Shown here: in pieces, positions 1 to 10,189 of the stretch
Layout: the number at the start of each line of letters is the position of its first letter
How positions within the stretch are numbered: the stretch's first letter is position 1
Assembly (NCBI RefSeq): GCF_001861355.1
Contig: NZ_MASN01000048.1
Location: forward strand, 27,281-91,280
Source: Natrialba sp. SSL1
GTDB taxonomy: Archaea; Halobacteriota; Halobacteria; Halobacteriales; Natrialbaceae
Direction: 5' to 3'
DNA: 64,000 bases
The notes under the pieces: model-generated
Told to the model about the DNA's origin: nothing
Database searches by the model: none
What the model saw: the letters and a program-made list of their open reading frames with translations, nothing else
Made by a program: the position numbers and the translations under genes

Positions 1-147
1 TCCTGTGAATTATTATCCGCGCAGGTTGTGACCAGATGCATTTGACCGAGCACTATAGCGGGGGTTTCAGATCGGTGAGGTCCAAGTGCATCGTATTATC
101 ATCGAATTCGTCGAAAACGACAGAAACAGCCGCTTCAACGGGAGTAG

Positions 148-297
148 TTCGAGACACTGTTCCAGCGGATCAAAAACAGCGACGGACGACTCAATCTTGA
201 TTGGTTTCCGCCTAACGGGGATCCATACCCTGCGGTGCTCAGCCTCCACCTCCGCTTCGTGATCAACGAAAAAAGCCGGCGTGATTATCGAAACTGA
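148..297 (+). pseudogene. Protein fragment of unknown origin
   Basis: An open frame of 49 codons runs from just after a TAG stop to a TGA stop and has no start codon of its own. It reads like real protein (it contains FPPNGDPYP and RFVINEKSRRDY) rather than antisense noise. I take it as the C-terminal remnant of a larger gene cut off at its 5' side. I do not recognise the family. The rest of the first 360 bases shows nothing else I can support. Confidence 0.25.
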
Positions 298-360
298 CGA
301 GTCAACCGCTCAGATTCCAACGTCTGCTCGATCGTTCTGTCGCTTCGGGATTGCCATATG

Positions 361-963
361 TCAGATTAAGTGATAGCGGTAGGCCTTGTGCCGGAACACA
401 ACCTTCCCATAGTCGTCGCGCTTCCTCACCTCGTCAGCGTCGACAATCGCGTCAATGGAGTCGTTGAGACGCTCGCGCTGTGTGTCTCGGCTGCCGCTAC
501 GGAGGTAGTGTTCAACATTCTTGGGGTCGATGTCCGCTTCGTTGGCGATCACCTCACGCACCGTTATCCCGCGGCCATCAGCGGTCAGCGGCAGTTCTTC
601 CTCGTCAACTGGGTCGTCGTCGTGGACGTGATTGAGAAGTGCCTCCCGATCGACACGCACGGTCTCCTCGACTTCGTCAAAGATTACCTCGTCGCGACGC
701 TCGCTGATCGGAACGTATCGTGATCCCGGTGGGAAGTAGCCAACGATTACTGGAATGTCGCGGAGGTTGTCAAGGCATGTCCGGAGTTTGTACTCCAACC
801 CGTCACCTCGTTCCTCAAGAAGTTCCTCGATCTCGTCTTCCTTCAGCGCCTCTTCTTCGGAAAGGATGCCCTCGTCGTAGAGTGCTTGCGCAACGGTTAC
901 TTGGTCGTCAACACTGGGCTGGTGGCCGTTTTCTTCGGGAATTATGCTAAACTCGTGACTCAT
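361..963 (-). CDS. Acidic hypothetical protein, second gene of a two-gene unit
   Basis: This encodes about 200 residues. I chose the ATG at 963 (MSHEFSIIPEE) over a longer frame because the extra N-terminal residues are low-complexity and lie inside the preceding gene. It overlaps the 3' end of the upstream gene (947-1258) by 17 bp, so the two are probably co-transcribed and translationally coupled. The C-terminal third is charged (residues such as RKRDDYGKVVFRHKAYRYH) and could be a small DNA- or RNA-binding region. The family is not recognised, and no catalytic motif is visible. Confidence 0.6.
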   Translation of the reverse strand: MSHEFSIIPEENGHQPSVDDQVTVAQALYDEGILSEEEALKEDEIEELLEERGDGLEYKLRTCLDNLRDIPVIVGYFPPGSRYVPISERRDEVIFDEVEETVRVDREALLNHVHDDDPVDEEELPLTADGRGITVREVIANEADIDPKNVEHYLRSGSRDTQRERLNDSIDAIVDADEVRKRDDYGKVVFRHKAYRYHLI

Positions 964-1258
964 GAAGGGGTGGGGACTGTACGAAAGCCTCGAGCCCGGA
1001 GGGGATATCGGCACCCTGCTTGTCGAGGTAAAGGAGCACCTCGTCAATGCTCGACAAGCAGACCTGTGGGCCGTCCTGCACTGGTTTGAGTGGAACGTCT
1101 GGGTCGGCGGTCATCCGTTTAATCTCTCGCTCGACCCGCTCCCTCTCACCTGCTGGAAACCAGTCAGTAACGGCGTTAGGAGAAACGGGGTTGTCCGCAA
1201 AGCGGCGTTGGTAGAGAAGCTTTTGGATGACCTTGTTGTCTGTTTTCCGGATGGTCAC
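947..1258 (-). CDS. Small hypothetical protein, first gene of a two-gene unit
   Basis: It encodes 103 residues from a GTG at 1258. A TATA-like box (TTTATATGA, minus strand, about 1279-1287) lies about 25 bp upstream, which fits a leaderless transcript and supports this start. The N-terminal half is basic and helical (KVIQKLLYQRRFADNPVS), suggestive of a helix-turn-helix, but I cannot assign a family. It is divergent from the winged-helix gene at 1364, so that regulator may control this operon. Confidence 0.55.
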   Translation of the reverse strand: MTIRKTDNKVIQKLLYQRRFADNPVSPNAVTDWFPAGERERVEREIKRMTADPDVPLKPVQDGPQVCLSSIDEVLLYLDKQGADIPSGLEAFVQSPPLHESRV

Positions 1259-1263
1259 GTGCG

Positions 1264-1363
1264 AGTATAGAACGCCCCCTCATATAAAGTTTGTTGTGAA
1301 ATCAAACACCTATGTACCCCTACCCAACTGATTTATAGGGTGGCGTTACAACATCGTAGTGTG
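1264..1363. promoter_or_regulatory. Divergent promoter region with two TATA boxes
   Basis: A minus-strand TATA box near 1279-1288 serves the GTG at 1258, and a plus-strand TTTATA at 1332-1337 serves the ATG at 1364. Both spacings are about 25-30 bp, the distance expected for leaderless haloarchaeal transcripts. Confidence 0.55.
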
Positions 1364-1711
1364 ATGTCGACCAAGATCAAGCGCGATGGACAGGAGAACG
1401 ACGAAACGTACCCAGAAAATGCACCCCTCGTCCACGTGTTCGGCGCATCTGGCAAGGTAAAAATCATCTCGGCACTCCTAAGTGAGCGTGATCGTGACCT
1501 GAACGTGAGCGATATCGCTGATATTGGCGACGTCGCACGGAGTACCGTCTACGAGAATATTGGTGAGCTGTGCGAGATGGGGGTCGTCATCAAGACGCGT
1601 GAGATCGGGGGCGGCCCAATGTACCAAATCAACACCGACAACGAGATTGTTGACCACATTAGTGAAGTTCGAGATTTGGGGCTTGAGCGGTTGCTTGAAC
1701 TCGACAAATGA
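1364..1711 (+). CDS. Winged-helix transcriptional regulator
   Basis: This 115-residue protein has a clear winged helix-turn-helix: a helix in FGASGKVKIISALLSE, a turn and recognition helix in NVSDIADIGDVARSTVYENI, and a wing around VVIKTREIGGGPMYQIN. This is the haloarchaeal ArsR/TrmB-like layout. I start it at the ATG at 1364 (MSTKIKRDGQ), about 28 bp behind a TATA box, not at upstream GTG codons. It faces away from the 947-1258 gene across a shared promoter region and is a candidate regulator of that operon and of itself. The ligand is unknown. Confidence 0.75.
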   Translation: MSTKIKRDGQENDETYPENAPLVHVFGASGKVKIISALLSERDRDLNVSDIADIGDVARSTVYENIGELCEMGVVIKTREIGGGPMYQINTDNEIVDHISEVRDLGLERLLELDK

Positions 1712-2394
1712 GTACCGCGACCGCATTACGAAACTGGAAGGCACTGCGGGACGTGCCGTCGAGAAGTCATCGCCCTATGTGAAGCAAGTGGGAAGTGGTT
1801 CATCGTTCACGTGTTGACGCCGTTCCTCTTCTACCTCAAGGAGATCACGATCGCTGCCAGCTGGGGAATGGATAACATTGTGAAAGAATTGATAACGAAC
1901 GACCCAATAAGTTGCAAGAAGTCAGGGATTTCTAAGGTACTCTGACTTCATCATCCCGTTTTCATAGTAGTACCAATAAAGGTAGATCTCATGCATATCA
2001 GCGACGTTGCCACTCGCGCACTTGTAGGTCCTGCCCCGAACTTCACTTTCTCTTTTACGACCATTCTTTTCTCACTGTCAGCGTCCTTAACCGACTCCGT
2101 GGTGTCCGGTTCCTCGTCGGGCTTGGCCGGCTGATTAGGGCGTCAACATATTCTCGGGCATCGTCGTACAACGTCGCTCAGGCATCGAACCCGTTCGCGA
2201 ACTACGTCCTGTTCGTGGCTGGTAATATCATCACAATAATGACGAAAGCGGTGACCGGAATCATCGGTCCGGGGTAGAGCGCTCTTCCGAACTGCTTGTG
2301 AAATGATAACGTGACGCCTCATCTCGCAGTTCAACTCCTTCCGTACCGTAAATATCCTATCCCATCCGCCCAAATGTTTCCGTCAGACCAACGA
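1712..2394. other. Intergenic stretch without a supported gene
   Basis: About 680 bp between the winged-helix gene and the next small gene. Short open frames occur on both strands, but none has convincing haloarchaeal codon use or a recognisable motif. I see no transposase remnant, tRNA or strong hairpin here. Confidence 0.5.
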
Positions 2395-2628
2395 ATGACG
2401 CAGCGATTCACCACAGGAGACCGCATCCGCGTTGACATTCCTGATGAGAGCGATCCCGATCACGAGCAGTATCACGGTCGCCATGGAACGGTCTCCAGGA
2501 TCATCGAGGACGACGCCGCAGCCGAGACCGGAGACGAGCGAGACGGTATCATCTACCGCATCGAGTTCGAGAACGGTATTACGGCTGATTTCCGTTGGCG
2601 AGCTCTTCGCCCGCCCTTGGAAGAATAG
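2395..2628 (+). CDS. Small haloarchaeal protein of unknown function
   Basis: This encodes 77 residues from the ATG at 2395 (MTQRFTTGDRIRVDIPDESD); an alternative ATG lies at 2374. The pattern of a charged GDRIRVDIP strand, HGRHGTVSRI and RIEFENGITADFRWRALRPP suggests a small SH3-like beta-barrel. I recall this type as common beside haloarchaeal mobile DNA, with no known function. It stands alone, about 130 bp before the next operon. Confidence 0.6.
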   Translation: MTQRFTTGDRIRVDIPDESDPDHEQYHGRHGTVSRIIEDDAAAETGDERDGIIYRIEFENGITADFRWRALRPPLEE

Positions 2629-2756
2629 CTGGACCGTCTCGACCCCCATCTGCCTGTCTCGACGGCCCATCCCACTGATTCCACGTGTCCAAGTACTCGC
2701 GTAGATAGTCTAAGAAAAGACTATATGGAAAGGCTCTAACAGTCATAGCATCTGAA

Positions 2757-2948
2757 ATGACCCGGAAGACAATCGCTCGGAATGCAGGTGACTCCGGGCG
2801 AGTGAATATCTCTGGCTCCGAACTCGAGAAGCTTGAAGCCGAGATCGGCGACGACGTCGACGTCGACATTGCCGACGCGAAAGACATCGCTCACGCTATC
2901 ATCGACAGTAAGGACACAGATCAGTTCCTCATCGTCACTCCACTGTAA
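2757..2948 (+). CDS. AbrB-like small protein, first gene of the methyltransferase-helicase-TBP operon
   Basis: This 63-residue acidic protein resembles the swapped-hairpin AbrB fold: a strand in SGRVNISGSELEKLEAEIGD, then a second valine-rich strand in DDVDVDIADA. Such proteins are usually DNA-binding regulators or antitoxins. A TATA-like ACTATATGG lies at about 2721-2729. The stop is only 2 nt before the large methyltransferase start, so the genes are one operon. My inference is autoregulation of the operon. The match is weak, and a plain structural role is possible. Confidence 0.55.
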   Translation: MTRKTIARNAGDSGRVNISGSELEKLEAEIGDDVDVDIADAKDIAHAIIDSKDTDQFLIVTPL

Positions 2949-2950
2949 TC

Positions 2951-5900
2951 ATGCAGACAGCACTTTCCTACCGAACGAATCGCGACCTGTTCTCGAACCA
3001 CTACCTCAACGAACATCTCCCCGAAACAGAAGCATGGGACGAACTCAGCAAGGAGGAGCTCCGCGAGGCGAAAGACGACATCATGGGGTTATGGGAGCGC
3101 GAGAAAGAGACAGCTCCCAAGCGAAACGAATCCCAGCTCGAGGAGAAGTTCATCCGCCCGATGTTCCGGAAGCTTGGGATTCCCTTCGAAGTTGAGGAGA
3201 GCACCAGCCGGACGCAGCGCCGTCCTGACTACGGTTTCTTCGAGTCTGACGACGCCGCACGTGGTGCGTTCGAGCGCCGCGAGGAAGGTGGCGATTTCTA
3301 CAAGGACGCGGTCGCCGTCGCGGACGCCAAGCGCTGGGGCCGTCCACTCGATACCCGTGGCAGTGGCGAACACGAACGGGACTTCGAGAACCCGAGCTAC
3401 CAGATTCACGTCTATCTCCAGGAGACGCCGGCGCGGTGGGCCGTCCTCACCGACGGGAAGAAGTGGCGGCTCTACTACGGTCCAACGAGCCACCGGCTCG
3501 ACTCCTACTACGAGATCGACCTGCCGACCGTCCTCGAAAAGGGCAATCTTGAGGACTTCAAATACTTCTACCTCTTCTTCAGACACGGCGCATTCCTCGA
3601 GGATTCCAGCGGCGAGTGTTTCCTCGACGACGTCTACGACGAGTCCAACGTCTTCGCCCAGGAGTTGGGAGAGGACCTCCAGGATAACATCTACGAGGCA
3701 ATCAAGGTCCTCTCCGAGGGGTTCATGCAGTACCCGGACAACGACCTCTCCGAAGACGATCTCGACCTCATTCACGACAGTTCGCTCATCTACCTCTACC
3801 GGCTCATATTCGTGCTCTACGCCGAGAGTGAGGGTCGTGACCTGCTCGATACGAACAACGAGATCTACGAGGAATCCTACAGTCTGAATACGCTCAAGCA
3901 GAATATTGCGGAAGAACTGGATAGCCCGAGTCCGAAGTATCGCGACTGGCAGGACAACCTCTGGGACCGACTGGACGAGCTGTTCAAACTCATCGACCAG
4001 GGGAGCAAATCGCGGGGTATCCCCGAGGAGGACCTCTATATCCCAGCGTACAACGGCGGGCTATTCAGAACTGACCCAGACGAGGACGACAGCGTCGAAG
4101 CCTGGTTCCTCGCGAATCATCAGGTGGGCGATGCCTACCTCGCTGAGGTTATCGAACTGCTCACCCGGCGTGAGAACGGTAACGACGGTGGGAAGATCTT
4201 CGTCGACTACTCATCGCTGGATGTCCGCCACCTCGGAAGCATCTACGAGGGGCTTCTCGAATATCAGCTCGACGTCGCCGACGAACCGCTCGCGCTGGAG
4301 GACGGTGAGTACGTCCCTGCCAGCGAGAGTGATGAGGTGATCGTCGAGGAGGGAGAAGTCCATCTTTCGACCGGCTCAGGCGAACGGAAGGCGACGGGGT
4401 CGTACTACACCCCGGAGTATGTCGTCGAGTACATCGTAGAGGAAACGCTTGGCCCACTTGTCGAAGATTGCCGAAAAAATGCCCTTGAGAAGAGAGGGTC
4501 GTACGGAGGTCTTGCACAAGCGTTCGCTGACGAAGTGTTCGATCTCAAGATTCTTGATCCGGCAATGGGGAGTGGTCACTTCCTGACGAGTGCGATCGAC
4601 TATCTCGCCCGTGAGATAATCGACGCTCAAGAGAAGCAGGCCGCACAGGAGGGTATCGAGACCGTCGACGAGGAACACGACATCAACTGGGCTCGCCGTC
4701 AGGTCGCCCAGCAGTGCATCTATGGCGTGGACCTGAATCCCCTTGCGGTCGAACTCGCGAAAGTCTCGCTCTGGCTTCGGACGCTCGCGGCTGAACAGCC
4801 GCTGGCGTTCTTGGACCACCACCTGAAGACAGGGAATTCACTGGCTGGGAGTGATATTGAGGAGATTGAGGAATTAGAATCGGAAGGTGGGGGCGACGGT
4901 CAAAATGCATCGCTGGCCGATTTCGGTGTTGCCCGGAAAGGTACAATTGAGCAACTGATGAGAATATACGAGGACTTTATCGCAATTGAGAATCAGGATC
5001 TTGAAGATGTCAAGGAGATAGAATCGAAATATGACGAGTTCGAACGGAACAAACTACGGCAGCGTCTCGGGGCCATGGGAAATGTTCGAACTGCGCGTGA
5101 CTTTGGCCTAGACAATCTTCCTGATGATGTATTTGAGGATATGGCTGCTGCATTGGAAGATGATGAAAAATGGGCGGAAATTGCAGAAACCGACTGGTTC
5201 AAAACAGCCCAAAAATGGGCACATGACTCCCAGTATTTCCACTGGAAATTAGAATTCCCTGAGGTATTCTATACTACCGGAGGCGATCAGAAAAGTCAGG
5301 ATGGCTTTGACGCAATAATAGGGAATCCCCCATATATCATATTTAAGATGCTTTCTGATGACATTCGGAATTACTATAGAAATAGATTTGATACTTTCAA
5401 AATGAAGGGTGACGTTTACGTTTTATTCATGGAACTTGCATCAGATCTTCTGCGTGATAACGGCTTTACTGGGTATATCATTCAAAATAAGTTCACAAAG
5501 GCAAAGTATGGTTCCCATCTCAGAGATGAATTATCCTCTCAAGAAACTATAAGAGAGATTATTGATTTCCACGATTCTCCAGTGTTTGAAATCACTGCAT
5601 ATCCAATGATTGTCCTTCGTCAAAAAGCAGATCCACCAGCTGATTACAAATTCACGTGGAGAGATATTCGAGAATCTGAGCAAAAGTTTATCGAGCGTTC
5701 TCTCAAGTCTGACGAAACTGGCTGGGAAATCACCCAATCCGATCTTGGAACGGATGTCTGGCACCCATTCGTTTCTGATGATGTTGTAACTGCAGACACT
5801 GTTCCTGTTAAGGAATTTGCTGACCAAATTGGTCAGGGTGCGATTCCTGGAAATACAGAAGTGTATATTGTTGATGAAGAAACTGTAGAGGACTATGATC

Positions 5901-7219
5901 TTGAACAGGAATACGTAAAGCGAGTTCTCAGAGGTGGGGACGTGAAACAATTCGCTATGGAATCCCCTGAGAATCTCTCACAGCTTATCTACCCATATGA
6001 TGTCATAGATGGCGAGCCGGAACTGGCGGATCCTGAGCAGATTCCGAATATTATCTCCTATCTTGAGAATTTCAAATCAGATCTGGTTGAGAGAAAAAAC
6101 TACGGTGAAAGATTAGTTGATCAGGGGTATGAATGGTATGAACTGCGATATGAAGCCCCGGGAATGCTTAATGAAAAGATCACATTCCCAGATATCTCCC
6201 CAGAAAATAGATTTTCTTTCGATCAAAATGGGGAATTTGCGTGTTTAGACACAGTCTATTATGCTGTAAGAGGTGATTCTCTTCCGTCATATGATAGTCG
6301 CTACCTTACGGCGGTACTCAACAGTAATCTATTGGATTATCTCTTTGATCGGATGTCGCCGAAAGTTCGAGGAGGATATCGGCGATATAAGACTCAGTAC
6401 GTTGAGAGCCTCCCAATACCCGCGATTGACTTTACCGACCGGCATCAAGATACTACAGATTCTGCTAACCAAATCGAGACTATCTGTAAAGAAGTCTCTG
6501 AAGGAGAGCGAGCAGTAGAAGATGCGCTAAAACAGATCTTCTCGGATAGAGAGAACAAATTCGTCCTCCATGATACTCTATGTTATCTTGCAGACTTAAT
6601 CTCCAACCTTAAGAAAGAGAGGCGGAGCTATAATCTCAATCTTCTTGACTATCTGGGGTCCTATGATGACGGAGAGAAGCTTCGGGAATCCCCTGGATAT
6701 CAACCGGCTAGCGGGGTTTCCGAAACGATTCTTTCGGAAACAACTGAAACTAGAGATAATCTCAGAATTGGAGATGTCAAAATATCACGGGTAGACCTCA
6801 AAGTGACAATAGAGGCTTCTGCACGATACAAGCCTGAGGACCCAGAAGATTATGAGACGGATCGCTGGGGCTACACTGAGACTGACCACTATCCGGTTAT
6901 GGAATTTGTTGGAATTAACGAATTACAGTCTGATTTGTTGGTTGAGTTTGTTGATTATGCAACGAACGAGGCTGATGGGTTTGCTGGGTTCCGAGAGACA
7001 GCCACTAAAAGGAATTCCCTAGTTGATAGACTGGGTGAGATGATCATGCCATCTCTACAAGATGTTGAATCTGATCTTGAAATATATCTTGATCAAAAAG
7101 AAAGTGTAAGGGAATTAGACGCGAGGTATGACCGCCTTCTCGAATTCCTAAACCGGATCGTCTATGAGCTATACGAGCTAAAAGAGGAGAAAATTGAGAT
7201 GGTGGAAAGCACCCGATAG
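2951..7219 (+). CDS. Eco57I-type DNA methyltransferase with N-terminal nuclease-like domain
   Basis: This 1422-residue protein has an N-terminal PD-(D/E)XK-like region (RPDYGFF near residue 91, ADAK near 125). An adenine-N6 methyltransferase core follows, with the SAM-binding motif LDPAMGSGHF near residue 535 and the catalytic IGNPPYI near 792. The long C-terminal part is the expected target-recognition region. Length and order fit a type IIG or DISARM/PglX-like methylase that marks host DNA and may cut unmodified DNA. From about position 4850 on, codon use becomes more AT-rich, so the recognition part may have been exchanged. The helicase follows after 6 nt. Whether the nuclease domain is active is inference. 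Confidence 0.85.
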   Translation: MQTALSYRTNRDLFSNHYLNEHLPETEAWDELSKEELREAKDDIMGLWEREKETAPKRNESQLEEKFIRPMFRKLGIPFEVEESTSRTQRRPDYGFFESDDAARGAFERREEGGDFYKDAVAVADAKRWGRPLDTRGSGEHERDFENPSYQIHVYLQETPARWAVLTDGKKWRLYYGPTSHRLDSYYEIDLPTVLEKGNLEDFKYFYLFFRHGAFLEDSSGECFLDDVYDESNVFAQELGEDLQDNIYEAIKVLSEGFMQYPDNDLSEDDLDLIHDSSLIYLYRLIFVLYAESEGRDLLDTNNEIYEESYSLNTLKQNIAEELDSPSPKYRDWQDNLWDRLDELFKLIDQGSKSRGIPEEDLYIPAYNGGLFRTDPDEDDSVEAWFLANHQVGDAYLAEVIELLTRRENGNDGGKIFVDYSSLDVRHLGSIYEGLLEYQLDVADEPLALEDGEYVPASESDEVIVEEGEVHLSTGSGERKATGSYYTPEYVVEYIVEETLGPLVEDCRKNALEKRGSYGGLAQAFADEVFDLKILDPAMGSGHFLTSAIDYLAREIIDAQEKQAAQEGIETVDEEHDINWARRQVAQQCIYGVDLNPLAVELAKVSLWLRTLAAEQPLAFLDHHLKTGNSLAGSDIEEIEELESEGGGDGQNASLADFGVARKGTIEQLMRIYEDFIAIENQDLEDVKEIESKYDEFERNKLRQRLGAMGNVRTARDFGLDNLPDDVFEDMAAALEDDEKWAEIAETDWFKTAQKWAHDSQYFHWKLEFPEVFYTTGGDQKSQDGFDAIIGNPPYIIFKMLSDDIRNYYRNRFDTFKMKGDVYVLFMELASDLLRDNGFTGYIIQNKFTKAKYGSHLRDELSSQETIREIIDFHDSPVFEITAYPMIVLRQKADPPADYKFTWRDIRESEQKFIERSLKSDETGWEITQSDLGTDVWHPFVSDDVVTADTVPVKEFADQIGQGAIPGNTEVYIVDEETVEDYDLEQEYVKRVLRGGDVKQFAMESPENLSQLIYPYDVIDGEPELADPEQIPNIISYLENFKSDLVERKNYGERLVDQGYEWYELRYEAPGMLNEKITFPDISPENRFSFDQNGEFACLDTVYYAVRGDSLPSYDSRYLTAVLNSNLLDYLFDRMSPKVRGGYRRYKTQYVESLPIPAIDFTDRHQDTTDSANQIETICKEVSEGERAVEDALKQIFSDRENKFVLHDTLCYLADLISNLKKERRSYNLNLLDYLGSYDDGEKLRESPGYQPASGVSETILSETTETRDNLRIGDVKISRVDLKVTIEASARYKPEDPEDYETDRWGYTETDHYPVMEFVGINELQSDLLVEFVDYATNEADGFAGFRETATKRNSLVDRLGEMIMPSLQDVESDLEIYLDQKESVRELDARYDRLLEFLNRIVYELYELKEEKIEMVESTR

Positions 7220-7225
7220 CAGTCA

Positions 7226-10189
7226 ATGAGTAATTACAAAGTCGGCGACCACGTCAAGTTCGCCGGCGGGCGTGGAGAAATTACGAAAATCGAGGAACGG
7301 CCCAATGGTAGCTACCTCCTCCACGTCTACACCTCGGAGGGACAGCTCCGTAAACTCCCCAGTGGTCTCCCTCATATCGAGAAACTCGATTCGGTCGTTG
7401 ACCGTCTCGCAGCCGGCCAGTCTGACCCACCACTTCACTACGACCTTCGGGAGCGAGCGATTCAACTCGACCTCGCATATCGGTACGACCGCTTCCTCTC
7501 GCTGACGAACAACCGAATCGAGATCGAGCCCTACCAGGTCAAGGCAGCCTACGAAATTTTGAACTCCTACGACCAGCGGTATCTCATCGGCGACGAGGTC
7601 GGTCTTGGGAAGACCATCGAGGCAGGGATCGTCATCGAGGAGCTTATCGCTCGAGGGCGTGCCGATCGCGTCCTTATCGTCGCGCCTGCGCCGCTGACTG
7701 TCCAGTGGCAAGAGGAAATGCGCGAAAAGTTTGACCGAAACTTCGTCATCTACGACCGCGAGACCGTCGAGACGTATCGCCAGTCCCACCCGAACCAGAA
7801 CGTCTGGGAACAGGAAGATTTCATCATCACCTCGATCGACTTCGCGAAGCAGACGACAGACGATCCCGACGATGACAGGGTTTCCGTGCTCGATGCACTC
7901 AAGAATCTCGAGCCGGAGTGGGACGTTGCCGTCTTCGACGAGGCCCACCACTTGACAGCACGGCGCTCGAGTGACGATTCCATCGAACGAACGCAGCGGT
8001 ATCTGGTCGGTGAAGCGGTCGCCGATAACTCCGATTCACTCCTGTTGATGACTGGGACGCCCCACAAGGGCAAGTCCGATCAGTTTTACTTCCTTGTGAG
8101 TCTGCTCGATCCCTATCGGTTCAGCCACGAGTCCCAGATTCATCCCGACGGCCTCGAGGAGCTGATGATCCGCCGGCTGAAAGATGAGATGTACGACACC
8201 GACGGAACACGGATGTTCCCTGAGAAAAATATCGAGGCCCTAGGCGTCGAGATGTCCGATGCGGAGCAACAGCTCTACGACGATGTCACTGAGTACATCC
8301 GCGAATACTACAACCTGGCGCAGCAGGAAGAGAACCAAGCCGCCGGTTTCACGATGGTTATCTACCAAAAGCGGCTGGTCTCGAGCGTCCATGCTATCAG
8401 AAAATCTCTCGAAAACCGTCTGCGGGCGATCCAGAACGATGCCGTAGCCGAGGACCTCCCCGAAGATGTCCAAGAACTCATTCCCCGCTACAGCACCGAA
8501 CCGGAGACGCTGACCGAGGACGAACGAAGTCAGGTTGAGGAGGCCCTCGAGACGGTCACAGTCACGCTGAACCGTTCGCAGATGCAAGCTGAGCTCGATC
8601 GTGTTAAACAGCTCTGGCAGCAGGCAAAAGACATCGAGACCGACTCCAAGGCCCAACTACTTCGCCAGTTCGTCGGTCGGATCCTGCAAGAGGACCCAGA
8701 CGAGAAAATCCTCATTTTCACCGAGTATACGGACACGCTCGAGTACCTTCGCGATCAGGTGTTTCCAGAACACGACATTGCACAGGTATACGGCGACCTT
8801 GACCAGGATCGACGCCGGAAAGAGATGGAGAAGTTCGAAGAAGAGGCGAATCTGATGCTTGCGACCGACGCGGCTCAGGAGGGACTCAATCTCCAGTTCG
8901 CCCACATTATGGTGAACTACGATCTCCCCTGGAACCCGATTCGTATCGACCAGCGTATGGGTCGACTCCACCGATACGGGCAGGAACACACGGTCGAGAT
9001 TCGGAATCTCTTCTTCAAAAACACTCGCGAGAGCGAAATTCTCAATCTCCTCGTTGAGAAGACCAACCAGATCGAATCCGATCTCGGGATGCGCTCCGAC
9101 GTGATGGGGCGAGTCTTAGAGGACGTTGACCTGGACGAGACGATCATGGCCGCCATTGCCGAAGGAAGGCCGACAGACGAGGTTGTGGCAGACATCGAAT
9201 CAACGATAGAGGAGCGCAAAGAGGCCTTGGAAACTGTCGAGAACGAGTTCCTCATTCGAGATCGGTTCGACCTCTCGAACGAGGACGACGAGGTACTCGA
9301 GGTCATCGAACGCAGTCAACACGGCGAAGTAAGCGAAGCCGACATCGAGGTTCTGGTTCGGGAGTTCTTTGACGAGTTCGGTGGGACAATCAAGGGGGTT
9401 CGGCCCGGCCCTGCACGCTCTGATGGCGACGTCTACCAATTGGACGTTCCCGACGTTCTATCCGGTGATCAGGTAGCAGGACAGTACGACAGTGCAACCT
9501 TTACGAAACAGATCGCGATGGAAAAAGACGATGTCGACTTCATTGCGCTCGATCATCCATTGGTCCAGTCGCTCATCGAATTCTGTCTCAACTCAGACCG
9601 CATACAGGGACAGGTCGCTGTGAAAGTCGCTGCCGAAGATGAGCCGGCACCAGGGATTCTCTTTACTTACCGGTTAGGATACGTCTCAGGAGCAGGTGAT
9701 GTAGTCACTGAGAAGCTTGTTCCGCTGTATGTTACGACCGATGGCGATGTCACTACCAATACCCCTGAGATAGTCGATACACTTCCGCCAGAGGAAACGA
9801 CGTCCATCCAAAGTCTCGAGACCCTGGCGTCGATTGGAGACGATCTGCATGAAGAGGCACAGATGGAAGCCTGGACTCAGGTCGAATCGTTTGCGGACGA
9901 AGCCCGTGAAGAGCGTGAACGTGAAATAGCGATCAAGCGCCAGCATGCGGAACGGTACTTCAAAGAGGAAATCAGCGAGTGGGAGGAGCGCCTTGAGACA
10001 TACCGACAACGCGACGAGGAGGGCAAAGATATGTCTGCTCCGATCGGAAACGCTAAACGAGAGCTCGAATCACTCCGTCGGAAACGCGATACAGAGTTGG
10101 AACGCCTCGAAGAGGAGAAACACGTCACACCGGAAGAGCCAGACTTGGTGTCCGCTGCGTTCGTCATTCCAGACGACGAGGTAGAGTGA
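7226..10189 (+). CDS. SNF2-family helicase, DrmD-like
   Basis: This 987-residue SF2 helicase carries a Walker A region GDEVGLGKTIEAG (about residues 121-133), the DEAH box in VFDEAHHL (about 237), and in the second RecA lobe the motif TDAAQEGLNL (about 545) and DQRMGRLHRYGQ (about 575). The C-terminal 350 residues are charged and probably coiled-coil. The arrangement matches SNF2-like helicases of class 1 DISARM (DrmD) and related restriction systems, which track along DNA. The ATG at 7226 is 6 nt after the methyltransferase stop, and its TGA overlaps the start of the TBP gene. No DrmA, DrmB or DrmC genes are adjacent. Confidence 0.85.
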   Translation: MSNYKVGDHVKFAGGRGEITKIEERPNGSYLLHVYTSEGQLRKLPSGLPHIEKLDSVVDRLAAGQSDPPLHYDLRERAIQLDLAYRYDRFLSLTNNRIEIEPYQVKAAYEILNSYDQRYLIGDEVGLGKTIEAGIVIEELIARGRADRVLIVAPAPLTVQWQEEMREKFDRNFVIYDRETVETYRQSHPNQNVWEQEDFIITSIDFAKQTTDDPDDDRVSVLDALKNLEPEWDVAVFDEAHHLTARRSSDDSIERTQRYLVGEAVADNSDSLLLMTGTPHKGKSDQFYFLVSLLDPYRFSHESQIHPDGLEELMIRRLKDEMYDTDGTRMFPEKNIEALGVEMSDAEQQLYDDVTEYIREYYNLAQQEENQAAGFTMVIYQKRLVSSVHAIRKSLENRLRAIQNDAVAEDLPEDVQELIPRYSTEPETLTEDERSQVEEALETVTVTLNRSQMQAELDRVKQLWQQAKDIETDSKAQLLRQFVGRILQEDPDEKILIFTEYTDTLEYLRDQVFPEHDIAQVYGDLDQDRRRKEMEKFEEEANLMLATDAAQEGLNLQFAHIMVNYDLPWNPIRIDQRMGRLHRYGQEHTVEIRNLFFKNTRESEILNLLVEKTNQIESDLGMRSDVMGRVLEDVDLDETIMAAIAEGRPTDEVVADIESTIEERKEALETVENEFLIRDRFDLSNEDDEVLEVIERSQHGEVSEADIEVLVREFFDEFGGTIKGVRPGPARSDGDVYQLDVPDVLSGDQVAGQYDSATFTKQIAMEKDDVDFIALDHPLVQSLIEFCLNSDRIQGQVAVKVAAEDEPAPGILFTYRLGYVSGAGDVVTEKLVPLYVTTDGDVTTNTPEIVDTLPPEETTSIQSLETLASIGDDLHEEAQMEAWTQVESFADEAREEREREIAIKRQHAERYFKEEISEWEERLETYRQRDEEGKDMSAPIGNAKRELESLRRKRDTELERLEEEKHVTPEEPDLVSAAFVIPDDEVE

